From Vibrio coralliilyticus (GTDB taxonomy: Bacteria > Pseudomonadota > Gammaproteobacteria > Enterobacterales > Vibrionaceae): a DNA stretch of 64,000 nucleotides. This document shows positions 32,087 to 43,333 of the stretch, one piece after another. Below the pieces are notes generated by a model. That model was not told the DNA's origin. It worked only from the letters and a program-made list of their open reading frames with translations, and searched no databases. The translations under genes were made by a program, and so were the position numbers. Every line of letters starts with the position of its first letter. Position 1 is the first letter of the stretch. Location of the stretch: positions 744,001 through 808,000 of the forward strand of contig NZ_CP024628.1 of NCBI RefSeq assembly GCF_024449095.1, given 5' to 3'.

Positions 32087-34768
32087 ATGAATAGTCTAAG
32101 CCACTTACTTAAACCAAAGTCAGTCGCTGTTGTTGGAGCTTCGACCAGAGCGATGCGAGCAGGCAATATCGTTATGAAGAATCTTCTTCAAGGCGGGTTC
32201 GAAGGTGCAATTATGCCCGTCACTCCACGTTATAGCTCAGTGTGTGGTGTTCTTGCTTATAAAGATATAGATTCACTCCCCATTACACCAGATGTCGCTA
32301 TTTTATGTACAAACGCGAGCCGGAATTTAGAACTCTTCAGGCAGCTTGCCGAGAAAAAAGTAAAAACGGTTATTGTTCTCTCTGCAGATATGCATTTGGC
32401 TACTGACGATGGTTGTAGTATTCAGGAAGCCTGTCTTACGGTCGCTCAACAGTCCAATATGCGTGTATTAGGTCCTAATAGCCTTGGTATTATCCTACCT
32501 TGGATCAATTTTAACGCATCATTTTCGCCGGTCACTGCGCAGCAAGGGAAAATTGCTTTTATCTCTCAATCAGCAGCGATGTGCACCACAATACTCGATT
32601 GGGCAAATGACAAAAACATTGGCTTTTCTGCTTTTATCTCTCTTGGTAATGCCCTCGATATAGACTTTGCAGATTTGCTCGATCACCTAAGTACTGATGC
32701 TCATACGGAAGCTATACTGCTTTACGTCGATACCATAAAAGACGCAAGACGATTTATGTCTGCAGCTCGCGCGGCATCTCGAAATCGTCGAATTTTGGTA
32801 TTGAAAGGAGGTAAAACGTCAGCAGGTCGGTTAGCCGCTCAAGCCCACACTGGTGGAGACAATACCCTCGATATTATTTATGACTCAGCAATTCGCCGTA
32901 CCGGTATGTTAAGGGTAAACAACTCACATGAGCTATTTGCTGCAGTAGAAACACTGACTCATTCAGTCCCACTTCGTGGTGAACGCCTTGCCATTATCAC
33001 TAATGGTGGCGGTCCCGCAATCATGGCCGTTGATACCCTGCTAGTCCGTGGTGGGAAACTAGCTGCTCTTCCAGACGAAGTGATAGAACAGCTCAGTGGC
33101 GTATTACCTTCCAGTTGGAGTTACAATAACCCGATTGATTTAGTGGGTGATGCAGGACCTCAGCGTTATATTGATACACTCAATATTTTAATGGATAGCG
33201 ACTGTGCTGATGCCATTCTGATTATGCATAGCCCTTCTGCTATCGCCCACTCCGAGAAAACGGCAATGGCTATCGTGGAAGCAATTAAAGCGCACCCTAG
33301 GCATAAACGATTTAATATACTCACTAACTGGTCCGGTGAACTTACGGCGCGGCCTGCCCGTCAAATATTTACTCAAGCAGGAATTCCAACCTACCGAACG
33401 CCCGAAAGTGCCGTTGTTGCATTCATGCACTTGGTTGAGTACAGGAGAAATCAAAAACAATTGATGGAGACACCAACCACTGCAGAACCAGTGCATATTA
33501 GAGAGTTAAATGAAGCCAAGAAATGGATAAACAACAAACTACTGGATAAAGAAACAGTATCACTAGATACTCACCAAATTGGGCAATTTCTTAAGCACTT
33601 TGATTTTAATGTCTTACCCACTTGGATTGCTTCTGATGCCAGTGAAGCGGTTCACGTTGCCGAACAAATTGGTTACCCTGTCGCGGTAAAACTCCGATCT
33701 CCAGATATTGCCCATAAGTCTGATGTACAAGGGGTTATGCTCAACTTACGTAATAGTCATGAAGTCGCCAGTGCTTCACAAGCGATTCTCGACAGAACGA
33801 AGCTTTCCTATCCTTCTGCTCATGTGCATGGCCTTTTGGTTCAAGGCATGGCAAAACTTGCAGGTGGCGAAGAGATACGTATCAAAGTCAAAACCGATGA
33901 GACATTTGGCCCTGTGATTTTAATTGGGCAAGGCGGCTCAGAGTGGGATGAGTCTATCGATGCGGCGTCTGCGCTCCCACCGCTCAACATGACACTGGCT
34001 CGCTATTTGATCGTCAGGGCAATAAAGAGCGGTAAAATTCGCTTGCAAAAGCTACCCATACCAATGGATATCCAAGGTCTGTCTGAACTTCTAGTTCGGA
34101 TATCACAAATGGTCGTGGATTGCCCTCAAGTTCACGAGCTGGATATCCATCCAGTCCTTGCAGTTGGAGATAGCTTTACCATTCTTGATGCAGATTTAAT
34201 CCTCAAACAATATCAAGGTGATGCTCAAAAACGGTTAGCTATTCGCCCATACCCAGTTGAGTATGAAGAAAAAATTGAGTTAAGAGATGGTGAAGTTATC
34301 CTATTACGCCCTATCCTTCCTGAAGACGAACCTGGCCATGCAGATTTTATTCGTAATGTATCTAAAGAAGATCTGTACAAGCGTTTTTTTAGTGATGTAG
34401 GAGAGTTTAACCACGAGGCTCTAGCTAACTTGACGCAAATTGATTACGACCGAGAAATGGCGTTTGTTGCCGTAGCTGACTATGATTCGCAACCGAAAAT
34501 CATCGGTGTCTCTCGTGCATTGATAAACCCTGAAAATACAGATGCTGAGTTTGCGATTTTGATTCGATCTGACCTCAAAGGAAAAGGGCTAGGTAAGATT
34601 TTGATGAACAAAATCATAGACTACTGTCGCCACAAAGGAACTCAGCAAATGTCGGGTATGACCATGCCAACTAACAGGGGAATGTTGATGTTGGCACAGA
34701 AACTCGGGTTCAAACTTGATGTTCAGTTTGAAGATGGCGTCGCTGACATGGTGCTCCCGCTTCAGTAA
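32087..34768 (+). CDS. Acyl-CoA synthetase (NDP-forming)/GNAT protein lysine acetyltransferase
   Basis: An 893-residue fusion of PatZ/Pka type. The CoA-binding and ligase domains (about 1-450: KPKSVAVVGASTRAMRAGN, ISQSAAMCTTILDWA, THGGGPAI-like ITNGGGPAIMAVD) are followed by an ATP-grasp domain (about 480-700: YPVAVKLRSPDIAHKSD) and a C-terminal GNAT domain (about 725-893: AILIRSDLKGKGLGKILM, the acetyl-CoA loop). Members acetylate lysines such as those of acetyl-CoA synthetase; the synthetase part is often a catalytically dead sensor. Monocistronic and convergent with hupR, 18 bases away. Confidence 0.92.
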   Translation: MNSLSHLLKPKSVAVVGASTRAMRAGNIVMKNLLQGGFEGAIMPVTPRYSSVCGVLAYKDIDSLPITPDVAILCTNASRNLELFRQLAEKKVKTVIVLSADMHLATDDGCSIQEACLTVAQQSNMRVLGPNSLGIILPWINFNASFSPVTAQQGKIAFISQSAAMCTTILDWANDKNIGFSAFISLGNALDIDFADLLDHLSTDAHTEAILLYVDTIKDARRFMSAARAASRNRRILVLKGGKTSAGRLAAQAHTGGDNTLDIIYDSAIRRTGMLRVNNSHELFAAVETLTHSVPLRGERLAIITNGGGPAIMAVDTLLVRGGKLAALPDEVIEQLSGVLPSSWSYNNPIDLVGDAGPQRYIDTLNILMDSDCADAILIMHSPSAIAHSEKTAMAIVEAIKAHPRHKRFNILTNWSGELTARPARQIFTQAGIPTYRTPESAVVAFMHLVEYRRNQKQLMETPTTAEPVHIRELNEAKKWINNKLLDKETVSLDTHQIGQFLKHFDFNVLPTWIASDASEAVHVAEQIGYPVAVKLRSPDIAHKSDVQGVMLNLRNSHEVASASQAILDRTKLSYPSAHVHGLLVQGMAKLAGGEEIRIKVKTDETFGPVILIGQGGSEWDESIDAASALPPLNMTLARYLIVRAIKSGKIRLQKLPIPMDIQGLSELLVRISQMVVDCPQVHELDIHPVLAVGDSFTILDADLILKQYQGDAQKRLAIRPYPVEYEEKIELRDGEVILLRPILPEDEPGHADFIRNVSKEDLYKRFFSDVGEFNHEALANLTQIDYDREMAFVAVADYDSQPKIIGVSRALINPENTDAEFAILIRSDLKGKGLGKILMNKIIDYCRHKGTQQMSGMTMPTNRGMLMLAQKLGFKLDVQFEDGVADMVLPLQ

Positions 34769-34786
34769 GCCAGCAACGAGCTTGGA

Positions 34787-35677
34787 TCACTCTTTAAGCA
34801 TCCAATTTTTCTTAAGATACTTAATACACCATGATTTTGCTTCACCCATTTGGTTTCTTTTCCAAGCAAGTATGATGTCTATATCAAACGTTTCCGTATC
34901 TGAGATCTTAGCGAGCGTTCCATCATCTATTAAAGGCTTTGCCACCGATTGCGGCAGGGTTCCGATTCCTAAGCCGGATTGCAGAGCTTTAACTTTGGCC
35001 GGTAGATTGCTAACGGTTAGCCTTGGTTGTCTTTGAAGGATGTTAACGCTTATAGCTGGTTGTTCTCGTGCGGTATCAGCAATTGCGATGACTCGATACT
35101 TAGCTCTTGCTGCTTCATCGAATGGGCCGTTCCGTTTATGGACATAATGATTCGGTGCTGCGACCCAAATCATTTTCAATGAACCAATCGATTCCGCTTT
35201 CACATCAAGTGGTAACGTTTCTGGTTTTGGGCAGACCAACAGATCAGATCGACTTTCATCAAGTGATTCCCAACAACCGGCAAGAATCTCTTCTTGTAGC
35301 CGAATACGTGTTGAACTGACATTGCTTAAAGCCTCTACCATAGGGAAAAAGTGTTGTACCGGAATCACCCCATCAAAAGCGAGTGTGATATCTAACTCCC
35401 AGCCATTAGCAAGCACACTGGCATCATTAACTAGCTTTTCAGTCGCGGCTAAAATGGCTCGCCCTCTTTCAAGAATGAGCTTACCGGCACTGGTGAAACT
35501 CGCTTTGTGCCCTGAGCGGTCAAAGATCATGATGTCTAGATCTTGTTCAAGTTTCTGTATCTGATAACTCAGCGATGAAGGTGCTCTATCGAGCTCATTC
35601 GCTGCTGCTGCGAAGCTTCCTCTGCGATCTATTGCATCGAGAATATGCATGGCTTCTAGAGTAATTGGACTTTGCAA
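34787..35677 (-). CDS. hupR: LysR-family regulator, HupR-like
   Basis: A 296-residue LysR regulator with an N-terminal winged helix (ITLEAMHILDAIDRRGSFAAAANELDRAP then LSYQIQKLEQDLD) and a substrate-binding domain (about 90-296). It is divergent from the haem receptor gene, the arrangement of V. vulnificus hupR-hupA, where HupR activates hupA in the presence of haem. The name rests mainly on that arrangement. The 257 bases between the genes should contain its binding site; a T-N11-A box was not pinned down. Confidence 0.85.
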   Translation of the reverse strand: MQSPITLEAMHILDAIDRRGSFAAAANELDRAPSSLSYQIQKLEQDLDIMIFDRSGHKASFTSAGKLILERGRAILAATEKLVNDASVLANGWELDITLAFDGVIPVQHFFPMVEALSNVSSTRIRLQEEILAGCWESLDESRSDLLVCPKPETLPLDVKAESIGSLKMIWVAAPNHYVHKRNGPFDEAARAKYRVIAIADTAREQPAISVNILQRQPRLTVSNLPAKVKALQSGLGIGTLPQSVAKPLIDDGTLAKISDTETFDIDIILAWKRNQMGEAKSWCIKYLKKNWMLKE

Positions 35678-35851
35678 TGCTGTTATTCCTATTAATATAA
35701 ATTAATGATTAGCGAAAATAATCACATTTCCAGCGTACTAAATAAATCTTTACAATTGTAAATAAAATGTTTATCCGACTGTATTAAAAAGACTTTTAAT
35801 TAATTAACACGAAGATCGGTAAAAGAAGCAACACGAATAAATAATACGAAC

Positions 35852-35870
35852 GATAGTAATTATCATTTAG
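35852..35870 (+). promoter_or_regulatory. Fur box upstream of the haem receptor gene
   Basis: GATAGTAATTATCATTTAG agrees with 13 of 19 positions of the classical Fur consensus. It lies 64 bases before the receptor start, as expected for iron-repressed haem uptake. Confidence 0.65.
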
Positions 35871-35934
35871 ATCCTATAGAGTTCTGTCCGTCCCAAACAT
35901 AAGCCTCATTGTGGATCTAAAGGTAATTACAACA

Positions 35935-38064
35935 ATGTATAAAAAATCATTATTATCAGCTTCAATTATACTCGCTCTTGCCTCGAACGCGCACGCTGAA
36001 GAGTATGCATTATTTGACGAGGTCGTGGTATCCGCTTCACGCACAGAACAACAACTTGAAGATGTTGCTGGATCGGTATCTGTTGTTACAGCAGATGATA
36101 TCGAAAACAACATGACATCAGGTTTGGAAGATGTATTTAAGTACACACCTGGGGTCACAATTCAAAGTAATTCACGTCAAGGTGTTCAGAGCATCAACAT
36201 TCGCGGTATGGAAGGAAATCGTATCAAGGTGTTAGTCGACGGGGTTTCTCAAACAAATCAATTCACCCCTTCCGGTACTCAATCATACAACTTCATAAAC
36301 TCTTCTCGTGTTGATGTAGACACCGATCTCTTAAAGTCAGTTGAAATCGTTAAAGGTGCAGCGTCATCTCTTTACGGCTCAGATGCGATTGGGGGTATCG
36401 CTGCTTTTGAAACGATTGATCCTCAGGACCTTCTTGATGGCCGTGAGTCAGGTGGCCACCTCAAGTTCAACTACTCTTCAGCAAGTAATACTTTTAGTGA
36501 GTCTGTCGCTGTAGCTAAGAAGTTTGATGATTTGGAAGCGCTTGTTGCCTATACAAGACGTGATGGTGACGAACTTGATAACTTTGGGACGCCTGACAAG
36601 CAAGATACGACAAATAATAACTTACTTGTAAAACTGGATTACAAAGTCAATGACGATCACCGTCTTAAGTTCACTGGTAATGTGATTCACAATACCGTAG
36701 ATACTGATCTTACAAGCACTAGCTACACTAACTATACCGGTGACGACACCACTGAACAGCAACAAATTGGCATCGAGCATATTTGGAACACTAATGCTCA
36801 GTTCGCGGATACTCTTACTTGGCAGCTCGATTGGCTGAAAAAGGAAGAAAATGGTGTTACAAACCGCACATCGAATGGCGGAATGTTTTTGCCAACAGCA
36901 GGTAATGTTCAAAAGAAAGACTATATCTACGAAGACAAAGGGATACAGTTTGATTTGCAGCTAGATAAGTCTTTCTCTGTAGGGAATGCAGAACACTACT
37001 TGATTTATGGTGTCGAATATTCTGATAAAGACATCAAAAATCTTAACAATGAATATAACTCCATTGATGCAGACAAAGTCATTTTCTATATCCCTGCAGC
37101 ATCTGAAACACGATATGGCTTCTTCGTACAGGACGAAATAACGTTTGGTAACCTTGTTGTTACACCAGGTATCCGTTTTGACTCATTTGAGACAGATCCG
37201 GGTGATGCAAGCTCAAACCCAAGTGGGAACGACCAATCAGAATACAAAAAATACTCTGACTCTGCATTGACGGGCCGCCTTGGCACAGTCTATACGCTAG
37301 ATGAACAAAACAAAGTTTTTGCTCAGATTAGCCAAGGCTTCCGCGCACCAGACTTCCAAGAACTATATTACTCATTTGGTAATCCAGCTCACGGTTACAT
37401 TAACTCGCCAAACCCTGATTTAGAAGCCGAAGAAAGTGTTTCTTACGAGCTAGGTTGGCGCCATAATACCAACGTTTCTTCCTCAGAAATCTCGTTGTTC
37501 TATAGTGATTATGACAACTTCATTGATTCGCAAATAGTAAGTGGTTCAAATACGCCAGCTGATCCTTCGGTATACAAAAACGTAAACATAGACGAAGCCA
37601 AAATTAAAGGTATTGAAGCTTCAAACACATTCTATTGGGATGAGATTGCTCCTGTGGAAGGTTTCAGCTCACGTATCGCCGCTGTTTACACTGAAGGTGA
37701 GGACCACGAAGGTAAGCCGTTGAACAGCGTAAACCCTTGGAATGCTATCGTTGGTGTCAATTATGACTCACCTACTGGCTCTTGGGGTACATCATTTAGC
37801 GTAAGCTATACTGCCGGTAAAGATGCTAAAGACATTAACTCATCAGGCTCTAGCGATGAGTACATCACAATTTCAAGCGCAACGGTGGCTGACCTAACAG
37901 CATACTATGTTCCTGTTGAGGATCTAACGCTACGTGCTGGTATTTTCAACCTTGCAGACAAAGAGTACTACAACTGGAATGACGTACGTGGCTTAACTGA
38001 GGAAAACAAAGATTTGACTCAAGCAGGTCGTAACTGGGCCATTACTGCTAAGTACGAATTTTAA
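35935..38064 (+). CDS. hutA: TonB-dependent haem/haemoglobin receptor
   Basis: A 709-residue outer-membrane receptor starting at the ATG at 35935 (MYKKSLLSASIILALASNAHA signal peptide). A TonB box-like segment (FDEVVVSASRTE) and plug domain (about 30-150) precede the barrel. The FRAP motif (GFRAPDFQELYY), a following His (NPAHGY) and NPDL mark the haem receptor family. It ends in KYEF, a terminal aromatic. It imports haem across the outer membrane with TonB. Known as HutA in V. cholerae and HupA in V. vulnificus; which name fits better cannot be decided here. Regulated by Fur and probably HupR. Confidence 0.93.
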   Translation: MYKKSLLSASIILALASNAHAEEYALFDEVVVSASRTEQQLEDVAGSVSVVTADDIENNMTSGLEDVFKYTPGVTIQSNSRQGVQSINIRGMEGNRIKVLVDGVSQTNQFTPSGTQSYNFINSSRVDVDTDLLKSVEIVKGAASSLYGSDAIGGIAAFETIDPQDLLDGRESGGHLKFNYSSASNTFSESVAVAKKFDDLEALVAYTRRDGDELDNFGTPDKQDTTNNNLLVKLDYKVNDDHRLKFTGNVIHNTVDTDLTSTSYTNYTGDDTTEQQQIGIEHIWNTNAQFADTLTWQLDWLKKEENGVTNRTSNGGMFLPTAGNVQKKDYIYEDKGIQFDLQLDKSFSVGNAEHYLIYGVEYSDKDIKNLNNEYNSIDADKVIFYIPAASETRYGFFVQDEITFGNLVVTPGIRFDSFETDPGDASSNPSGNDQSEYKKYSDSALTGRLGTVYTLDEQNKVFAQISQGFRAPDFQELYYSFGNPAHGYINSPNPDLEAEESVSYELGWRHNTNVSSSEISLFYSDYDNFIDSQIVSGSNTPADPSVYKNVNIDEAKIKGIEASNTFYWDEIAPVEGFSSRIAAVYTEGEDHEGKPLNSVNPWNAIVGVNYDSPTGSWGTSFSVSYTAGKDAKDINSSGSSDEYITISSATVADLTAYYVPVEDLTLRAGIFNLADKEYYNWNDVRGLTEENKDLTQAGRNWAITAKYEF

Positions 38065-38098
38065 AACCTGCCTTTACTAAGTCATTAAGAGCTTAGTT

Positions 38099-38150
38099 TA
38101 AAGCCATCGCTGGATACTCTGCTTTAACAGAGGTAACAGCGATGGCTTTA
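38099..38150. terminator. Long hairpin terminator between hutA and the chemoreceptor gene
   Basis: TAAAGCCATCGCTG / CAGCGATGGCTTTA, a 14-base-pair perfect stem enclosing a small CTCTG / CAGAG hairpin. It separates convergent genes and can work in both directions. Confidence 0.8.
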
Positions 38151-38161
38151 CTTATGGCTAG

Positions 38162-40474
38162 CTAATATTTGAACTGAGAAACTTCCGCATTTAACTGCTC
38201 AGCCTGTGAAGACAAGCCCTGAAGAACATTATCCACATCACTAACTTGGCTCGATACCGCTGAAGATGCATCTGCGATAGAGGTAATACTGCCACTGATC
38301 TCATCAGTCACCGCTCTCTGCTCTTCTGTTGCTGCCGCAATTTGCACATTCATTTCATTAAGATCGTTCAGCATGGTCACGATCTGTTCCAGCATAACTG
38401 CGTTTTGGTCACACGTATCTACTCCTTGTGAAACCGTGCTATTAGCGTTTTCTATACTCTTCGATACATCATTAGTTTCACGCTGCAAAGATTCAATCTT
38501 CTCACGTATTTCTTCTGTTGATGATTGAGTACGCCCAGCTAGGGAGCGGACTTCATCCGCAACTACAGCAAAACCGCGGCCTTGTTCCCCCGCCCTTGCC
38601 GCTTCAATAGCAGCATTGAGAGCAAGTAAATTTGTTTGCTCTGCAATACCTTGTATGACATCCAATACTTCAGCAATGGAGTTACTTTCATGATGTAAAC
38701 GACCAATAGCCTCGACAGCGGTCTGCATTTCTTCGTTTAAACGTGAGATTTCTGAGCCCAAATTACGTCCGACAGTTACCCCTTCACTGCCTGTATCGTT
38801 CGCATTCTTAACAAACTCAGCCGCTCGACTCGCAAACTGTGCCACCTCAGCAATTGAAGCACTCATTTCGTTTACCGCGGTCGCTACCGATTCCGTTCTG
38901 TGATTCTGATCCTGAACGGCTGCTCGAGTACTGTTCATATTCCCTGTCATACTTTGAGTATTACTATTGAGATTTTCGGTCGCCTCAGCAAATTTACGAA
39001 TAATATCCTGTAAGTGAGTAAAGAGAGAGTTGAGGGACATCGCCAGATCAGCCATCTCATCTTTGCCGTCTTCCTCAAGGCGCTCTGTCAAATCATTGTC
39101 ACGACTGATTTTTTGTATTTTCTCGCTCGCAATGCGTATAGGTCGCGCAATACTGTTACCAAGAAAGTACGAAACTAATACGGCCGCTATTACACCTACG
39201 ACAATACTGGTCATCACAGTCGTAAGTTTGGACTGAACAAGCACATCCAAATCCGCTAACGCTTCTGCCTTATCTATTTCAGTCACAATAGCCCACTGCA
39301 ATCCCGCAGCATCTAGAGGAGAATACACCGACAAAACTTCTATACCACGGTAATCATTAATCACATTAGAACCACTTTGCCCTCGGAATGCTGCTTTAAC
39401 GCTATCCGTGTCCACCATCTGACGACCAATCGCTGAAGACTTACCTTGTATTTGATCAATTATCGAGCTAGACACACCTGAGCTTTCTAGCTCCTTAATA
39501 TATTGGTCAGGGTCTTCGATAAGAAAGCGAGATTCACTTCTTAACAAATGATCGGGCCCCACAAGATAGGTCTCTCCTGAATTACCGAGTCCAGCATAAC
39601 TCCAGTTTTCCTCAAAGGTCATAATGCCGTTAATCTTATCGACGGGCATCTGGAATATCAGTACACCAATAGTTTGATTATCCACTCTGACGGGAGTGGC
39701 AATAAAGGAGGCTGCCGCTTCATATGAAGGAAAGTATGGCGCAAAGTCCTCAAGGTGATATTGAGAAGACCCTAAATTTAGCGCCCCTTTGAACGCTCTG
39801 GCGATACCGCTGCCTGCATAAGGGCCAGAGTTAAGATTTGTCGCATAATCAAGTTCTTTGAATACCGAATAAATAACGTTGCCGCTAGGATCGACTAAGA
39901 AAATGTCGTAATAACCAAACTCTTCTAAAAAGCCTTTGATACTTGGGTGGTACTTACGATGCACTTCATCGTATTCCGTACCCAATGAGTCTGCCATCAT
40001 TTGATGCTTTTCGCCTAGTGGATTTGGGTTGACACCAATGTAACGAGCTTGAAGTGCTTTTGCTCTTGGTGACAACCTATTCAACTTCTGCATTTCATTT
40101 GCAGAGTTTCCGCCATTAGCCGTTCGATAGGTTGTGCCAAAACTCGATGTGTAATAATTGCTAAGGCGAGATAAATCACTGGCACTCACAGATTCAACAG
40201 GATAACGCTCAAATGTGTCTTTAAACGCCACCATCGCATCCCTGACACCAATGGAATTGGCTGTGGTCAACATTTGCCCACGTATGTGTTGGAAGTAATT
40301 TTCTATTTCACTTCTTTTGTTTTCTCGAATGGAAGTAAGCTGACTAACGGCACGTTGAAACAGTGCTTGTTCTGAGAGCACTGATGCTCTCCACCCTACA
40401 AAAATCCCTGTTGCAACAACGGCAATACTACATAATAAGGTTGAAGCCAAAACTATTTTAGTGGCAATCTTCAT
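38162..40474 (-). CDS. Methyl-accepting chemotaxis protein
   Basis: A 770-residue chemoreceptor from the ATG at 40474 (AGAGG seven bases upstream); an ATG nine codons earlier lacks such a site. The N-terminal membrane helix ([23 protein letters not shown]) is followed by a large periplasmic ligand domain (about 30-420, with a Cache-type part [16 protein letters not shown] and [13 protein letters not shown]), then a second helix, a HAMP domain and a signalling domain with the hairpin tip [32 protein letters not shown]. The ligand is unknown. Monocistronic. Confidence 0.93.
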   Translation of the reverse strand: MKIATKIVLASTLLCSIAVVATGIFVGWRASVLSEQALFQRAVSQLTSIRENKRSEIENYFQHIRGQMLTTANSIGVRDAMVAFKDTFERYPVESVSASDLSRLSNYYTSSFGTTYRTANGGNSANEMQKLNRLSPRAKALQARYIGVNPNPLGEKHQMMADSLGTEYDEVHRKYHPSIKGFLEEFGYYDIFLVDPSGNVIYSVFKELDYATNLNSGPYAGSGIARAFKGALNLGSSQYHLEDFAPYFPSYEAAASFIATPVRVDNQTIGVLIFQMPVDKINGIMTFEENWSYAGLGNSGETYLVGPDHLLRSESRFLIEDPDQYIKELESSGVSSSIIDQIQGKSSAIGRQMVDTDSVKAAFRGQSGSNVINDYRGIEVLSVYSPLDAAGLQWAIVTEIDKAEALADLDVLVQSKLTTVMTSIVVGVIAAVLVSYFLGNSIARPIRIASEKIQKISRDNDLTERLEEDGKDEMADLAMSLNSLFTHLQDIIRKFAEATENLNSNTQSMTGNMNSTRAAVQDQNHRTESVATAVNEMSASIAEVAQFASRAAEFVKNANDTGSEGVTVGRNLGSEISRLNEEMQTAVEAIGRLHHESNSIAEVLDVIQGIAEQTNLLALNAAIEAARAGEQGRGFAVVADEVRSLAGRTQSSTEEIREKIESLQRETNDVSKSIENANSTVSQGVDTCDQNAVMLEQIVTMLNDLNEMNVQIAAATEEQRAVTDEISGSITSIADASSAVSSQVSDVDNVLQGLSSQAEQLNAEVSQFKY

Positions 40475-41262
40475 AACCGAACCTCTTTGCGGAAACTCCA
40501 TCTCCGCCTCTGTGTTTATTCAGAAGAGTCTTGCCAGCTGACGTACGATTTATATGCATTTAGTGATATAAGTGTAATCATAAAAGTCGATTTTTTCGAT
40601 TTTGGTTAGGTTTATTGTTGTATGGAAAATTAAACCCTGAGGTTAAAAATTCTATAACCAATTGAAATAAAATCAAAAAAAGCCAATCCACCCTACTCAT
40701 TAAGTAGTAATTGCAAACTGGTCTAACCTGTTAAATTCATCAAAAATAATTCTCGATCAACTTATATCTGCCTGTAATAGCGTCATTTAATCAACCAGTA
40801 TGTCGTGTGCGAATCAATGACATCGTAGAGCTATTCATTTAGTAACGAGTTTGGCTCTGTTGTGAGTATCAAAAAGAAGTTTTCAGACAAATTTTGCAAA
40901 AAAAACCGGATAATATTCTTGTAAAATTCTCCAAATCGATAGTGAATCTTTTCAGATTTCGATATTCCCACTCAAAAAAACCAGCACTTTCATCTGTTTT
41001 TTAACGTTTGTAAGAATTAGTTTACTCCGAGGTAACGCCCCAAATCAGGCGCAATTTAACATTTTGGTTACACTTAGGTTAACTGGCATAACCAAGATTC
41101 ATCACTGGATTAAGTTTATATAGCAGTGTGAAAGAATGCATATGGCTAATTCTCTAGAATAGTATTTCAGGCTATAACAGAGTTCAGTACGCGAAACTTG
41201 GTTTTGCCCGGAGGATGTTAATCAATTGCTGCCAAAGAATGCAGCGTAACAAGGAGCTTGAG
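40475..41262. other. 788-base intergenic region between the chemoreceptor and 2-oxoacid dehydrogenase genes
   Basis: AT-rich, with no convincing coding frame on either strand; short open frames lack ribosome-binding sites. It must hold the promoters of both divergent units. No LiuR-type palindrome like those at 47566 or 57609 was found here. TTTAACGTTTGTAAG near 40990 only partly resembles one. Confidence 0.5.
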
Positions 41263-42357
41263 ATGAACGTTCAGGCCTTACCCATGAATCGATTTATCGA
41301 TCATCATGGTCAAGTAGTTAAACCACTCCCTGAGTGGGCTGATGCTGCGACACTGAAAAAGTTCTATTGCGACATGGTTGTCGCACGCACCTACGACAAT
41401 AAAGCTGTCGCCTTACAAAGAACCGGAAAGCTAGGAACCTACCCATCTCACTTGGGAGCTGAAGCCTTTGGTATTGCCATCGGCCACGCACTGCGAGTAC
41501 AAGATGTTTTCGTCCCCTATTATCGTGATATGCCTGCAATGTGGGTTCGCGGTATCGGTATGGAGAAGAATCTTCAATACTGGGGTGGTGATGAACGCGG
41601 TAGTGACTTCTGCCCAGAGGGTAGTCACCTATCGTGCCAAGACTTACCATTCTGTGTTCCTATTGCCACACAATGTACTCATGCAGTTGGTGTGGCGGCG
41701 GCGTTAAAAATAGCAGGCGACCATAATGCTGCACTCGTCACCTGTGGCGATGGTGCAACATCAAAAGGTGACTTCCTTGAGTCCATCAACTGTGCTGGTG
41801 CTTGGAATATTCCACTGGTGTTTGTGGTTAACAATAACCAATGGGCGATTTCAGTACCACGTGCACTACAATGTGCTGCTGATTTTCTTTCGGAGAAAGC
41901 GAAAGGCGCTGGCATACCTGGTATCACGGTTGACGGCAATGACGTTGTTGCCATGTTTGACGCTGTTTCTACCGCTTTAGATAGAGCCAGAAAAGGTAAA
42001 GGCGCAACGCTTATTGAGGCAATCAGCTATCGTCTTAGTGATCATACGACCGCAGATGATGCCAGCCGCTACCGTAGCAAAGATGAACTAAACCAAGCTT
42101 GGCAATACGAACCCATTCTCCGCCTCAAAAATTACCTCCTCAATTACGGGCACTGGTCTGAAGAAGAAGAGCAAGCCTTACTTTCTAAAGCAAAGCTAGA
42201 AGTCGAAGAAGCGGTTGAACGTTATCTTAACCTCCCTCCTCAAGCTCCTGAATCTGCGTTTGACTATCTGTACGAATCCCCCGTTACAGAACTGAATAAC
42301 CAGAGAGATGAACTGATCAATAAAGCGATGCGAATGCAGGGAGGCAAACATGTCTGA
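41263..42357 (+). CDS. Branched-chain 2-oxoacid dehydrogenase E1 alpha subunit
   Basis: A 364-residue thiamine-diphosphate enzyme subunit from the ATG at 41263 (AGGAG six bases upstream); the frame is open 16 codons further up. The ThDP motif is GDGATSKGDFLESINCAG through NN, and the regulatory loop has ISYRLSDHTTADDASRYR. It decarboxylates 2-oxoacids, most likely those from Val, Leu and Ile given the neighbours; pyruvate or acetoin cannot be ruled out by sequence alone. It overlaps the E1 beta gene by 8 bases. Confidence 0.9.
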   Translation: MNVQALPMNRFIDHHGQVVKPLPEWADAATLKKFYCDMVVARTYDNKAVALQRTGKLGTYPSHLGAEAFGIAIGHALRVQDVFVPYYRDMPAMWVRGIGMEKNLQYWGGDERGSDFCPEGSHLSCQDLPFCVPIATQCTHAVGVAAALKIAGDHNAALVTCGDGATSKGDFLESINCAGAWNIPLVFVVNNNQWAISVPRALQCAADFLSEKAKGAGIPGITVDGNDVVAMFDAVSTALDRARKGKGATLIEAISYRLSDHTTADDASRYRSKDELNQAWQYEPILRLKNYLLNYGHWSEEEEQALLSKAKLEVEEAVERYLNLPPQAPESAFDYLYESPVTELNNQRDELINKAMRMQGGKHV

Positions 42358-43333
42358 GATTACACTCGTTGAAGCAGTTAACCTCGCCTTGCATCATGAA
42401 ATGAGCAAGGATTCTAAGGTTGTCGTTTTAGGTGAAGATGTGGGTGACAATGGTGGTGTATTCCGTGCCACTGTTGGGCTAAAAGAAAAGTTTGGTCTAA
42501 AACGAGTCATTGACACCCCACTTGCAGAAGCCTTGATCGGCGGTGTGAGTGTCGGTATGGCAACGCAGGGCTTGAGACCTGTGGCAGAGTTTCAGTTCCA
42601 AGGGTTTGTGTTTCCCGCCATGGAGCACCTGATGTGTCACGCTGCTCGAATGCGTAATCGAACACGAGGCCGCCTAACCTGCCCGGCGGTTTTTCGTGCA
42701 CCTTTTGGCGGTGGTATCCATGCACCAGAGCATCATTCAGAGAGCATCGAAGCTCTGTTTGCTCACATTCCAGGGTTCAGAGTTGTGATTCCATCATCAC
42801 CCCAGCGTGCTTATGGATTACTGCTAGCGGCTATTCGCAGTAATGATCCTGTGATGTTCTTTGAGCCAAAACGTATTTACCGCACAGTTAAATCTAATGT
42901 CATTGATAATGGCGAAGCTCTACCGCTTGATAGTTGTTTTACGCTTCGCAAAGGCCGTGACGTCACACTAGTCACATGGGGCGCTTGTGTGGTTGAGTCA
43001 TTACAAGCAGCGCAAAGGCTGTCAGAACAAGGTATTGAAGCTGAGGTAATAGATCTCGCGAGCATCAAACCTATCGATATGGATACTATTTTGAAATCGC
43101 TCGACAAGACAGGACGCTTACTGGTCGTGCACGAAGCCAGTAAAACCTGTGGTGTCGGTGCGGAGATCATTGCACGTGCGGCCGAACATGCTATGTGCAC
43201 TCTTAAGGCGCCACCAAAACGCGTAACAGGTATGGACACGGTTATGCCTTACTACCGAAATGAAGATTATTTTATGATTCAGGAAGAAGACATTGTTATT
43301 GCAGCAAAAGAACTCGTGGAGGGATGGAAATGA
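42350..43333 (+). CDS. Branched-chain 2-oxoacid dehydrogenase E1 beta subunit
   Basis: A 327-residue transketolase-like subunit. VVVLGEDVGDNGGVFRATVGL, DTPLAEALIGGVSVGMA and the C-terminal domain VTWGACVVESLQAA are typical of E1 beta of the BCKDH/PDH family. It pairs with the preceding alpha subunit to transfer the acyl group to the lipoyl group of E2. Start ATG with GGAGG five bases upstream, inside the end of E1 alpha. Confidence 0.92.
   Translation: MSEITLVEAVNLALHHEMSKDSKVVVLGEDVGDNGGVFRATVGLKEKFGLKRVIDTPLAEALIGGVSVGMATQGLRPVAEFQFQGFVFPAMEHLMCHAARMRNRTRGRLTCPAVFRAPFGGGIHAPEHHSESIEALFAHIPGFRVVIPSSPQRAYGLLLAAIRSNDPVMFFEPKRIYRTVKSNVIDNGEALPLDSCFTLRKGRDVTLVTWGACVVESLQAAQRLSEQGIEAEVIDLASIKPIDMDTILKSLDKTGRLLVVHEASKTCGVGAEIIARAAEHAMCTLKAPPKRVTGMDTVMPYYRNEDYFMIQEEDIVIAAKELVEGWK

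Noticed and set aside
41215..41262. Upstream in-frame ATG for the E1 alpha gene
   Set aside because: Its GGAGG touches the ATG with no spacing, and the extra residues are not typical of the family; the ATG at 41263 has ideal spacing.
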